NCBI RefSeq assembly: GCF_029223525.1
Contig: NZ_JARHTQ010000029.1
Span: 28,669 to 92,668, forward strand
Reading direction: 5' to 3'
Source: Streptantibioticus ferralitis
Lineage (GTDB): Bacteria; Actinomycetota; Actinomycetes; Streptomycetales; Streptomycetaceae
DNA: 64,000 bases
The notes beneath the pieces were generated by a model. The model did no database searches and had not been told where the DNA came from. It worked only from the letters and a program-made list of their open reading frames with translations. Position numbers and translations under genes: made by a program. Position 1 is the first letter of the stretch; the number at the start of each line of letters is the position of its first letter. This document shows, piece after piece, positions 47,599 through 55,518 of this stretch.

Positions 47599-49313
47599 GC
47601 AGCACGGCAGCTTCTCCGCCACCCGGGGAGACGGCAGCGTTATCCAGCTTAGGAGGTCGGCTGACCCACCGTCAGATCCTGACCATCCTCAGCGGCCTGA
47701 TGCTGGGGATGTTCCTGGCGGCTCTCGATCAGACCGTCGTCAGTACGTCGATCCGCACGATCGCCGACGACCTGCACGGTCTGAGCTCGCAGGCCTGGGT
47801 GACCACGGCGTACCTGATCACCTCCACGATCGCGACGCCGCTGTACGGCAAGCTCTCCGACCTCTACGGCCGCAAGCCGTTCTTCCTCGCGGCGATCACC
47901 ATCTTCGTGATCGGCTCCGCGGCCTGTTCGTTCTCCACCTCGATGACCGAGCTCGCCGGCTTCCGGGCCTTCCAGGGCGTCGGCGCCGGCGGCCTGATGT
48001 CGCTGGCACTCGCGATCATCGGTGACATCGTGCCGCCGCGCGAGCGCGCCCGCTACCAGGGCTACATGCTCGCCATGTTCGGTACGTCCAGCGTCATCGG
48101 CCCCCTCGTCGGCGGCTCCCTCGCCGGCCAGAGCAGCATCCTGTCGATCACCGGCTGGCGCTGGGTCTTCCTCGTCAACGTGCCGATCGGCACGGTCGCG
48201 CTGTTCGTCGTCGCCAAGGTGCTCAACCTCCCGCACACCCGGCGCGAGGCACGCATCGACTGGTGGGGCGCGATCACCATCGCCATCGGCGTCGTGCCGC
48301 TGCTGCTCGTCGCCGAGCGGGGCCAGAGCTGGGGCTGGAACTCCACGAAGTCCCTCGTCTGCTACGGCATCGGCGTCGTCGGGCTGATCGTGTGGGTCTT
48401 CGTCGAGCGGGCGATGGGCGACAACGCGCTCATCCCCATGCGGCTCTTCCACAGCCCGGTGTTCTCCAAGACCAGCGTGCTCTCCGTCCTCGTTGGCATG
48501 GGCATGTTCTGTGGTGTGCTGCTCATCCCGCTCTACCTGCAGATCGTCAAGGGCGTCAACCCCACCAGGTCCGGTCTGCTGATGCTGCCCCTGATGGTCG
48601 GCATGATCGCCTCCACCTTGGTGGTCGGACGGATCATCGCCAAGACCGGGCACTACAAGATCTTCCCGGTCATTGGCACGGCCCTGATCACCGCCGCAAT
48701 GCTCCTCTTCCACTACCGCGTGGAGTGGAACACCGCGTTGCCGGAGACGATGGCCTACATGGCGCTGTTCGGCATCGGCCTCGGCGGCTGTTTGCAGATC
48801 CTCACCCTGGCCGTGCAGAACGCCGTCGAGCCCAAGGACATGGGCGTGGCGACCGCGTCGGCCACGTTCTTCCGGCAGATGGGCGCGACCGCCGGAACGG
48901 CGATCTTCCTCTCCGTGCTCTTCAGCAACGTCGGCGACAAGATCGGCTCGGCCTTCCGGTCCGCCATACCGACCGCCAACTTCCAGGCGGCGGTGCACGA
49001 CCCGGCCGTCCTGTCCAACCCCGCGAACGCTCCCGTGATCGACATGCTCAAGCACCCTTCGGCGGGCGGCGGTTCGGGCACCGGTGTGCTCAACGACTCA
49101 TCGTTCATCCAACACCTCGACCCACGCCTCGCCGAGCCGTTCAAGGTCGGCTTCACCGGCGCCATGCACGTCGTCTTCGTGCTCGGCGCGATCGTGATCG
49201 CCCTGGGCTTCCTGGCCGCGCTGTGGACGAAGGAGATACCGCTGCGCAAGGTCTCCGGCCTCGAGGCGGCACGCGCCGCGGAGAGCATGCACCGCAGGCG
49301 GTCGTCACCCTGA
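47595..49313 (+). CDS. DHA2-type (EmrB/QacA) MFS drug exporter
   Basis: A 572-residue membrane protein with about 14 hydrophobic segments. Typical features are ILSGLMLGMFLAALDQTVVS in helix 1, LYGKLSDLYGRKPFFLAAIT (motif A) and a GVGAGGLMSLALAIIGDIVP segment. It should use the proton gradient to expel hydrophobic compounds, possibly products of the neighbouring clusters (inference). It is coupled to the MarR regulator. The stop at 49311-49313 is followed, in another frame, by sequence resembling a carboxypeptidase-regulatory-like tail, suggesting that the ancestral gene was longer and a frameshift near 49290 shortened it. Confidence 0.9.
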   Translation: MSSTAASPPPGETAALSSLGGRLTHRQILTILSGLMLGMFLAALDQTVVSTSIRTIADDLHGLSSQAWVTTAYLITSTIATPLYGKLSDLYGRKPFFLAAITIFVIGSAACSFSTSMTELAGFRAFQGVGAGGLMSLALAIIGDIVPPRERARYQGYMLAMFGTSSVIGPLVGGSLAGQSSILSITGWRWVFLVNVPIGTVALFVVAKVLNLPHTRREARIDWWGAITIAIGVVPLLLVAERGQSWGWNSTKSLVCYGIGVVGLIVWVFVERAMGDNALIPMRLFHSPVFSKTSVLSVLVGMGMFCGVLLIPLYLQIVKGVNPTRSGLLMLPLMVGMIASTLVVGRIIAKTGHYKIFPVIGTALITAAMLLFHYRVEWNTALPETMAYMALFGIGLGGCLQILTLAVQNAVEPKDMGVATASATFFRQMGATAGTAIFLSVLFSNVGDKIGSAFRSAIPTANFQAAVHDPAVLSNPANAPVIDMLKHPSAGGGSGTGVLNDSSFIQHLDPRLAEPFKVGFTGAMHVVFVLGAIVIALGFLAALWTKEIPLRKVSGLEAARAAESMHRRRSSP

Positions 49314-49720
49314 TCGACGTCGCCGGCAAGCAGTTCGGCCGTGCGACGGCGGACGAGAACGGCCGGTACGCCGTGGACGCCACGCGCGCGCCTACGTGCT
49401 GATCGATTCCGCCGCAGTGCGCAAGCAGGTTGCACCCGTCGTCATCGCCGACTCGTCGATCGAACGCGACCTCGCGCTCGGCGGAACGGCGGGGCCTGAC
49501 GGGCGCGGTACGCGACGCAACGGGCGGCGACCCGCTGCCGGGCGCGCTCGTGGTCGCCACCGGCGTACGCGGCGAAGCCATCGCCTCCGGCGCGTCCGGT
49601 GGCGACGGCGGATTCGGCTTCTCCGACCTCGGCGCGATCCACGCTCCGGGCGTCATGGAAGCCTTCGACGCCGAATTCGGCGGGCTGCCGTCGGCCAAGC
49701 GCACATCCCAGGCGGCCTGA
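49297..49720 (+). pseudogene. carboxypeptidase-regulatory-like tail, detached by frameshifts
   Basis: Three consecutive frames carry repeats of one beta-sandwich type: AVVTLIDVAGKQFGRATADE with NGRYAVDA; YVLIDSAAVRKQVAPVVIAD with SIERDLALGGTAG; and LTGAVRDATGGDPLPGALVV. This pattern follows some Streptomyces DHA2 transporters as a C-terminal extension. Here it lies out of frame behind the transporter. It is not expected to be expressed. Confidence 0.5.
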
Positions 49721-49739
49721 CCGGCGTAACTGCCCGTCG

Positions 49740-50101
49740 ACTACCGGTCGTTCCTGGAGCGCCAGGGGGACATCCTCCGGCACGACCTAACCGTCAACGA
49801 CCTGTCCATCCTGGTCGGCATGGCCCAGCGGCACCGTGTGAACACCCCGCGCCTGAACCAGGCCGATCCCAACGCCTTGTGGCGGGCCGCGACCTTCCTG
49901 GAGGAGATCGTACTGTTGCGGCCGCTGCCCGCCCGCAACGAGCTATACGGGTATGGCGTGGCCATCGTCTGCCTCCAGGCGTCAGGGGAACGCATTGACA
50001 CCAAAATCAAGCTCTGGTCGACCTGGTCCATGACATCCGGCGCCTGGTTCTGGACTCCTGTGGCATCGCCGACCGACTGCGTTCGTGGCGGGCACCGCAG
50101 G
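49740..50101 (+). pseudogene. Fic-like toxin component, frameshifted
   Basis: The plus strand reads YRSFLERQGDILRHDLTVND, VGMAQRHRVNTPRLNQADPN, RAATFLEEIVLLRPLPARNE and YGYGVAIVCLQASGE, then shifts near 50003 and ends ALVDLVHDIRRLVLDSCGIA DRLRSW. This resembles short Streptomyces proteins annotated as Fic-family toxin components. No convincing start codon is seen, no antitoxin is adjacent, and the canonical HxFx(D/E)GNG motif is not visible. Call is from memory. Confidence 0.42.
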
Positions 50102-50125
50102 GATGGCCCAGCCGGGAGTAGGACA

Positions 50126-50469
50126 CCCGACGCCGATCACGGCTCGTTCAGCGACCCCGGGAACACCGTCTCCGCGATCGATGCCCGTACCCGAGCGGTG
50201 GTCTTCGTGGTCAAGGTCGACGACGGACCCGGCAGCGTAGCGATCGCGCACGACGGCTCCCGGGCCTGCTGCATCGTCAACTCCCGGGCGGTAACAAGGC
50301 ACCCGGCAGCACGATGTCCGTGATCGACATCGCCCGGCAGCCGCTCGTCGCAACGGTCCCGGTCAGGCGCATCCTCGACGGCATCGCGATCTCGCCGCAC
50401 GGCCGCTGCGCCCACGTCGCGAACTACGGTGCCGACACCGTCTCCGTCGTCGGCCTCGGCACGGCCTGA
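50126..50469 (+). pseudogene. C-terminal fragment of a YVTN beta-propeller gene
   Basis: DHGSFSDPGNTVSAIDARTR, VAIAHDGSRACCIVNSRA, then after a frameshift SVIDIARQPLVATVPVRRIL and GRCAHVANYGADTVSVVGLG before the stop. It parallels blades 5-7 of the intact propeller at 55668-56678 closely, including DHGSFSDPG and the terminal ANYGANTVSVV, so it is a decayed paralogue in the same orientation. Confidence 0.65.
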
Positions 50470-50520
50470 CCGGTGGGAGCGGCCGGGACGCCCGAGGGGG
50501 CCGGTCGTCCCGGAGGAGGC

Positions 50521-51429
50521 CTACACCCAGGCGTCCCGGAGGAAATCGGTCACCTGCCGCAGTGCCTCGCCAGCGGCCGGGACCATCCCCCGCATCGAGA
50601 AGAAAGCATGGATCATGCCGTCGTAGCGCCGGTGCTCGACCCGGACGCCGAGCGCCCGCAGCCGCGCCACATACGCCTCACCCTCGTCCCGCAGCGGATC
50701 GAACTCGCCGGTGACGACCAGCGTCGGCGGGGCGGCCGCGAGCACCTCGTCCGCGGCATACAGCGGCGACGCCAAAGGGTTGCGCGGGTCTTGGTCGCCC
50801 AGGTAGTTCTCGCTGAACCAGCGCAACGTGCCTTCGGTCAGCATGTAGCCCTCGCCGTTCTCTCGAACCGACGGGTGCTGCCTGGTCTGGTCCGTCACCG
50901 GATAGAGCAGCGCTTGCGCGCGGAACCTGCCGGGCAGCTCGTTGACCAGGACCGCGCTGAGATTGCCGCCCGCCGAGTCGCCGGCCACAGCCAGACGGCC
51001 GATGTCGCCGTCGAACGACTCGACCGTCCTCATCACCCACTTGGCCACGGTGACGACGTCTTCGACCGCGGCGGGGAAGCGGTTGTCGGGGGCGAGTCGA
51101 TATCCGACGCTGACCACCAGACAATCGGCGTGCACGCTGAGATCCCGGGCGACACCGTCGTAGCCGTCAAGGCTGCCGAGCACCCATCCACCGCCGTGGA
51201 CGAAGAGCAGAACCGGGTGCGGGCTGGGGCTGTCCGGCCAGTACAGTCGGACCGGGACGCCGTCTGCGCACGTATGCTGTGTCCGGCCGACCGTGGCTGG
51301 CTCGCCGCCGAACCCGGCGAGTTGGTCGTAGGCGGCCCGCGCGACGGGCATCGGCAGCTCATGCAGCTGCTTGTGGCCGGCGGCGTCAAGGATGTCGAGG
51401 ACGGCCTTGACCGAGGGGTCGAGTGGCAT
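50521..51429 (-). CDS. alpha/beta hydrolase of the hormone-sensitive-lipase family
   Basis: A 302-residue esterase. The oxyanion-hole motif VLLFVHGGGWVLGSLDGYDG, nucleophile Ser in AVAGDSAGGNLSA, catalytic Asp in TGEFDPLRDEGEAY and catalytic His in DGMIHAFF identify the HSL/bHSL esterase family. It probably hydrolyses short acyl esters in the cytosol. I chose the ATG at 51427-51429, which follows GGAG; an ATG 12 bases upstream is possible. It is near but not clearly linked to cluster C; a tailoring or resistance role is speculative. Confidence 0.87.
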   Translation of the reverse strand: MPLDPSVKAVLDILDAAGHKQLHELPMPVARAAYDQLAGFGGEPATVGRTQHTCADGVPVRLYWPDSPSPHPVLLFVHGGGWVLGSLDGYDGVARDLSVHADCLVVSVGYRLAPDNRFPAAVEDVVTVAKWVMRTVESFDGDIGRLAVAGDSAGGNLSAVLVNELPGRFRAQALLYPVTDQTRQHPSVRENGEGYMLTEGTLRWFSENYLGDQDPRNPLASPLYAADEVLAAAPPTLVVTGEFDPLRDEGEAYVARLRALGVRVEHRRYDGMIHAFFSMRGMVPAAGEALRQVTDFLRDAWV

Positions 51430-51569
51430 CAGGAACTCCATTCCGGCATCGTCTTTGCCGACGGTGCGGGCGAGCGCCGGGCGGGTGGCGCCGGCGGATG
51501 GGGTGCGGGAGCGAACGTACGGCGTCGCCGACCGGCCCACGGCGCAGCAGCCGCGCGTCGCGCAGATAC

Positions 51570-51790
51570 GGCCTGGAAACGAACAACACGCTCAGTTGGA
51601 CGTGTTGTTGGCTGGGTGATCGTGTAGTTCCACTCTCCGTGCCACTCGTGTGGAGTGAGCTGCTGGGCGATCAGTGCCTTCATCTCACGGTTGGAGGTCT
51701 TGATGCCTCGCGGGTAGCTGCCGGTGTCGCGTTCGGCGCGCACGGTCGGACCGGTGCGGGTCGTGGTCCCGGCGATGAGGCTGACGGCAA
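51570..51790 (-). mobile_element. ISAzo13-like element, C-terminal end
   Basis: The minus strand reads RAERDTGSYPRGIKTSNREM, KALIAQQLTPHEWHGEWNYT, the typical C-terminus of ISAzo13-family transposases. The outer part, 51570-51653, recurs with small differences at 52938-53023 in the same orientation. The rest of the transposase is absent. Confidence 0.55.
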
Positions 51791-51843
51791 CTTCGTGGCT
51801 GGCGTACCGGAAAATTGCCTTACCCGGGCCGGGTCTGCGGCCG

Positions 51844-52806
51844 TTACGGCAGCAGGAGGATCTTGCCGAAGTGGTCGCTGGACTCCATCAGGAGGTGGGC
51901 CTCGGGGGCATCGGCCAATGGCAGGGCGGTGTGGACGACCGGCTTGACCGCACCAGCCTCGACCAGCGGCCACACCTCTCGCTGAACGGCCGCGACGATC
52001 CGGGCCTTTTCGGCCCGCGGGCGGGCACGCAGCGACGTCGCCGAGACCGAGCCGCGCCGATTCAACAGTAGGGCCAGGTCGAGCTCGGCTTTGCGACCGC
52101 CCTGCAGGCCGATCACGCTGATCCGGCCGTTCGGCGCGAGGGCCTCGATGTTGTCGGCCAGATACTTCGCGCCGATGATGTCGAGGATCACGTCGACGCC
52201 GGCGCCGGCCGTGAAGTCCCTCGTGGCCAAGACGAAGTCGTCGGTGGTGTAGTCGATCACCAGGTCGGCGCCGAGGGCACGCAGCCGATCGTGCTTCGTA
52301 GCGCGGGCCGTCACCACCACGGTGGCGCCGAGTGCCTTGCCCAACTGGACAGCAAATGTGCCGATGCCGCTGCCGCCGCCGTGCACCAGCAGCGTCTCAC
52401 CCTTGCGCAGGCAATCGTGGTCGACCACGTTCGACCAGACCGTGCAGGCGACCTCGGGCAGCGCGGCCGCTTCCTGCAGGGACAGGCCGGTGGGCACCGG
52501 CAACAGCTGCCCCACCGGCACCGCAACCCGTTCGGCGTAACCGCCGCCGGCGAGCAGGCAGGCGACCTGTTCGCCCACCTGCCGCCCGGTCACGCCGGGC
52601 CCGAGCGCGCTGATCACACCGGCGCACTCGAGCCCCGGATACTCCGCGGCGCCCGGCGGCGGCCGGTACAAGCCTTGCCGCTGGGACACGTCGGCCCGGT
52701 TGACCCCGGCCGCGGCCACGTCGACGACCACCTCACCCGGACCAGGCGTGGGATCGGGCACCTCGCGCAGGACCAGCTGCTTGTCCTCGACCACGATTGC
52801 GTGCAT
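51844..52806 (-). CDS. zinc-independent quinone oxidoreductase-like MDR enzyme
   Basis: A 320-residue NADPH-dependent MDR reductase. GroES-like part: VPDPTPGPGEVVVDVAAAGV, RADVSQRQGLYRPPPGAAEY. NADPH site: LLVHGGGSGIGTFAVQLGKA. A further typical stretch is GRISVIGLQGGRKAELDLAL. The pattern is that of quinone oxidoreductases of the PIG3 (TP53I3) type. The ATG at 52804-52806 was chosen over the longer frame; its ribosome binding site is weak. The gene is bracketed by direct repeats from an ISAzo13-like element, so it may have been moved or trapped by IS activity. It differs from the cluster A reductase. Confidence 0.87.
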   Translation of the reverse strand: MHAIVVEDKQLVLREVPDPTPGPGEVVVDVAAAGVNRADVSQRQGLYRPPPGAAEYPGLECAGVISALGPGVTGRQVGEQVACLLAGGGYAERVAVPVGQLLPVPTGLSLQEAAALPEVACTVWSNVVDHDCLRKGETLLVHGGGSGIGTFAVQLGKALGATVVVTARATKHDRLRALGADLVIDYTTDDFVLATRDFTAGAGVDVILDIIGAKYLADNIEALAPNGRISVIGLQGGRKAELDLALLLNRRGSVSATSLRARPRAEKARIVAAVQREVWPLVEAGAVKPVVHTALPLADAPEAHLLMESSDHFGKILLLP

Positions 52807-52937
52807 GGGTATTCGGGGCCGCGGTGCCCTTGCGGGGCCGCTTCCCTTCCCTCCTTCGAATCCGTGCGTGCGAGGTCCGCACACGGCTGACCGATGATTT
52901 TCCTGGCAGCACCACCCACTCCATGGGCAGCGGATAG

Positions 52938-53193
52938 GGCCTGGAAACGAACAACACGTTCAGTTGGGCGTGTTGGTGGCTGGGATGATCGTGTAGTTTC
53001 CACCCTCCGTGTCACTCGTATGGGGTTTCGTGGCTGGTAAGAGGCAGCGGAACCTGGCCTCGGCAGCGAGCAACAGACGACGCTGCCGCTCGTCCAAGTG
53101 CGGCAAGATCGTCTCGAACTTCGCCGCCAACACCCGCTCATAGATCTCCATGACCGCGGCCATACCAGAAGCATGGCCGGGTAATTGGGACAT
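52938..53193 (-). mobile_element. internally deleted ISAzo13-like element
   Basis: The minus strand starts MSQLPGHASGMAAVMEIYER, continues VLAAKFETILPHLDERQRRL, LLAAEARFRCLL (N-terminus of ISAzo13 transposases), then joins directly to NYTIIPATNTPN and a stop, which is the C-terminal tail. The frame is open for 77 residues, so a short fusion protein could be made. Its right part is the repeat shared with 51570-51653. Confidence 0.55.
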
Positions 53194-53248
53194 TCAACGG
53201 TTGTTTTGCGAGAGGCCCGTGGCGTCGCGTGTGGGTGCAGGGCAGCTG

Positions 53249-54313
53249 TCAGTAGATGCCTTCCGGCGCTTTTCTGGTCACTTGCAGGGGCATGACGTTG
53301 GCAACCCCGTCGCAGGGATAGGTGTCGCCGGTGTCGTACCGGAGGGCCTGATCGCGCTCAAGGATGTTGGGGAGGAACAGATCAGGGTGCAACACGGTCA
53401 GCTTGACCTGGCCGAGCTCGCCGAAACCGACCGCGCGGGTCCAGTCTTCCTTGTCGACCACGGCAGCCGTGACGTTCGGGTAGTTAGGCAGGTACGGCAG
53501 GATATCGCCGTTGCTCTCCTCCGGAATTCCCGCCGAAGTGCCGAACGTATTGCCGTAGCTGCGTCCCACTATGCCGTCGCCGAGGACCTCTTTGAAGGAC
53601 CGGAACATGGTCGGGGTGACATGGGTGCCGCTGATCCGCACTCCCTGCAGCTCTGCGGCGAGTTCTGGCGCGCGGCGGATGAGTGCGCTGAGCAGTGCCG
53701 ACGTCGTGTTCAGATAGTCGATGCGCTGGCTGCGCAGGATGACGACGATCTGCTCGATGACATGGTCGGTGTATTCGTCTGCCTCGGCGAGTTTGCCGGC
53801 GCGAATCAGCCGCTTGACCCATCGAGGGTCAATGTCGACGATGTACATCCGTCCGCCGTAGGAGGAGAGTTCCGGGATCCCGAGGCCGATCACGTGGGGG
53901 CCTGTGGGAGTGCCCTGGATCCAGTTCCCGCCGGTGCGGAATCCCTCGTTGGCGAACGACCAATGCCGCCACGCGAGCCGATGCTCGAGGATCCGGGGCG
54001 TGTACAGCACCCGGCACGGGTCCCCGGTCGTACCGCCCGAATCGAACACGCGGCCGTCGATCGGCCGCGGCACATCCTGCGGAATCAGGTCGGCCGGGTC
54101 GAGCTCGCGCAGCGTGGCCAACGGGAACGGGCCGAAGGAGCCCAGTTCCTCGTACCGGGTGATCTCGCGTGGATCGAAACCCAGATCGGGCACGCGCTTG
54201 AGCCAGTAGGGGCTTCCGGTGTCGGGGTCGAAGTGCCGCCGGACCACCTGGCGTGTCCACTCGTCGAGGTCCGTCTGCAAGAATTTGTCGACCAGAGCCA
54301 ATGAGTCCTCCAT
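53249..54313 (-). CDS. LuxE/PaaK-like adenylating enzyme
   Basis: A 354-residue protein resembling the compact acyl-protein synthetase (LuxE)/phenylacetate-CoA ligase (PaaK) branch of adenylating enzymes. The phosphate-binding loop is DSGGTTGDPCR; later blocks are YLNTTSALLSALIRRAPELA, GVRISGTHVTPTMFRSFKEV, SYGNTFGTSAG and LRYDTGDTYPCDGVANVMPL. The large C-terminal domain of classical ligases is short or absent. The ATG at 54311-54313 is favoured over a GTG nine bases upstream. It lies 31 bases behind the acyltransferase gene on the same strand, so the pair probably activates and transfers an acyl group. Substrate unknown. Confidence 0.75.
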   Translation of the reverse strand: MEDSLALVDKFLQTDLDEWTRQVVRRHFDPDTGSPYWLKRVPDLGFDPREITRYEELGSFGPFPLATLRELDPADLIPQDVPRPIDGRVFDSGGTTGDPCRVLYTPRILEHRLAWRHWSFANEGFRTGGNWIQGTPTGPHVIGLGIPELSSYGGRMYIVDIDPRWVKRLIRAGKLAEADEYTDHVIEQIVVILRSQRIDYLNTTSALLSALIRRAPELAAELQGVRISGTHVTPTMFRSFKEVLGDGIVGRSYGNTFGTSAGIPEESNGDILPYLPNYPNVTAAVVDKEDWTRAVGFGELGQVKLTVLHPDLFLPNILERDQALRYDTGDTYPCDGVANVMPLQVTRKAPEGIY

Positions 54314-54344
54314 ACCTGGCACCCCTTTCCGATGGAGGAAGATA

Positions 54345-55277
54345 TTAGATGCGCAGTTCGTAAATCGCGGTCATGGCGTCGGAAAGCTGTTCGGGATCCT
54401 CGACCTGAATGACGGGGCACGGCAGTGAATCGAGGTAGATGTCCAACTTGGCCGGGCCCAGCAGAAACGCGATTTGCGGTTCCTTCTGGATCACGTTGTA
54501 GAACATGTCCGGGTGGCTTACCTTATCGACTTGATTGCCGAGGTACCATTCCTGTACGTCCTTCGCGGACGTGAGCATCCCGCGCTCCTTGCACGAGCAC
54601 AGCGGCACCACCGGGTCCCGGAAATTCATGGCCGAGACGACCGGTTCAAGGTATTCGTTCTGGTCGGTGCACAGCGGCGAGTGCACGGCTATATTGACGT
54701 CCGGGATCAGGTGCATCGCCCCCTCCGGCAGCTTGTCCTTGACTTGGAGGAGGGCCTCGCGATATCCGGCCACCATGAATCCCCGGACCGTGCCGCCCCT
54801 GCGCAGCCCGAGTTCACCCGCGACGTAGACACCGTCCACGAGCTTGTCGAGGTACTCGGCATCGTCGATGTCCGCGGGCACCAGGATGCCGGCGCATCCC
54901 TGAGCGGGCCCGGTCGGCGGGGGCACGTCGACCTTGCGCCGCAGGAAGGCGAACAGATCGCGACGATCCACGGCCCCCGCGAGGCACGCACCCACCAAAG
55001 AGCCCAGGCTCATCCCGGCGATGACGTCCGGGGGTGCGCCGCGCTCGGCGAGCAGATCGGCGACGCCGAGGATGATCGCTGCCTGCCGGATCAGGCCGAC
55101 CCGCTGGTATTCCTGTTGCCTCGGCAACTCCCAGCGCAGCAGGCGGTCCACGGTGAGCCCGGTCCACTCGGCGGCCTTCGCGTAGATCTCCTTGATCTGC
55201 GGGTACTGCTCGTAGAGCTCCACGCCGGCGCCGGGTACATCGCTCAGGCCACCGTCGACCAAGTATGCGATCTTCAC
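54345..55277 (-). CDS. discrete FabD-like acyltransferase
   Basis: A 310-residue stand-alone acyltransferase of the malonyl-CoA:ACP transacylase fold. The nucleophile elbow is VIAGMSLGSLVGA and the catalytic His probably lies in NIAVHSPLCTD. Other AT-like blocks are IRQAAIILGVADLLAERGAP and GGTVRGFMVAGYREALLQVK. The GTG at 55275-55277 follows GGGAG; a TTG 12 bases upstream is possible. It heads a two-gene minus-strand operon with the LuxE/PaaK-like ligase, divergent from the peptide/propeller/P450 genes. A trans-acting AT or an editing/starter acyltransferase for the downstream PKS is the best reading. Confidence 0.78.
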   Translation of the reverse strand: MKIAYLVDGGLSDVPGAGVELYEQYPQIKEIYAKAAEWTGLTVDRLLRWELPRQQEYQRVGLIRQAAIILGVADLLAERGAPPDVIAGMSLGSLVGACLAGAVDRRDLFAFLRRKVDVPPPTGPAQGCAGILVPADIDDAEYLDKLVDGVYVAGELGLRRGGTVRGFMVAGYREALLQVKDKLPEGAMHLIPDVNIAVHSPLCTDQNEYLEPVVSAMNFRDPVVPLCSCKERGMLTSAKDVQEWYLGNQVDKVSHPDMFYNVIQKEPQIAFLLGPAKLDIYLDSLPCPVIQVEDPEQLSDAMTAIYELRI

Positions 55278-55344
55278 GGTTACTCCCAATCTCAGCGATG
55301 CCTTCTCGAGTCACGAACCTACTGAAGGAAAAGGCGACAACACC

Positions 55345-55437
55345 CCCCTAGTAATCCCCTAAGGCGTAAGGGAATGGTGATAATGCCCCCCTAGCAATCC
55401 CCTAGACTGCCCAGAAGCCCCCTAATGAAGCCCCTAA
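55345..55437. promoter_or_regulatory. array of six CCCCTA(G/A) heptamers in a divergent promoter region
   Basis: Heptamers CCCCTAG or CCCCTAA start at 55345, 55356, 55388, 55399, 55419 and 55431. They form three pairs with 11, 11 and 12 bases start to start, one helical turn, and A/T-rich spacers (TAAT, CAAT, TGAAG). Direct heptamer repeats with four-base spacers are the layout bound by SARP-type activators, but the sequence is not a known SARP consensus to me. The array lies between the divergent acyltransferase and peptide/propeller operons. No matching regulator is in the window. Confidence 0.55.
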
Positions 55438-55518
55438 CGTCGATAGAAACGCCTTCTGTTCAAGAGCTGTCGCTAAGGTATTCGAGCATCGATACCGGTT
55501 CGACGTAAGGAATTCGTC

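Noticed and set aside
47649..49055. 468-codon minus-strand frame rich in Asp, His and Glu
   Set aside because: It mirrors the codon pattern of the DHA2 transporter on the other strand and has no motif or ribosome binding site.
50473..51627. 384-codon plus-strand frame
   Set aside because: Antisense to the HSL-family esterase, which has all catalytic motifs.
53150..54304. 384-codon plus-strand frame
   Set aside because: Antisense to the LuxE/PaaK-like gene; no recognisable protein features.
55345..55437. Reading the CCCCTA repeats as a CRISPR or a PimM-type palindromic box
   Set aside because: Repeat units are only seven bases, with four- or five-base gaps, and are direct rather than inverted, so neither fits.
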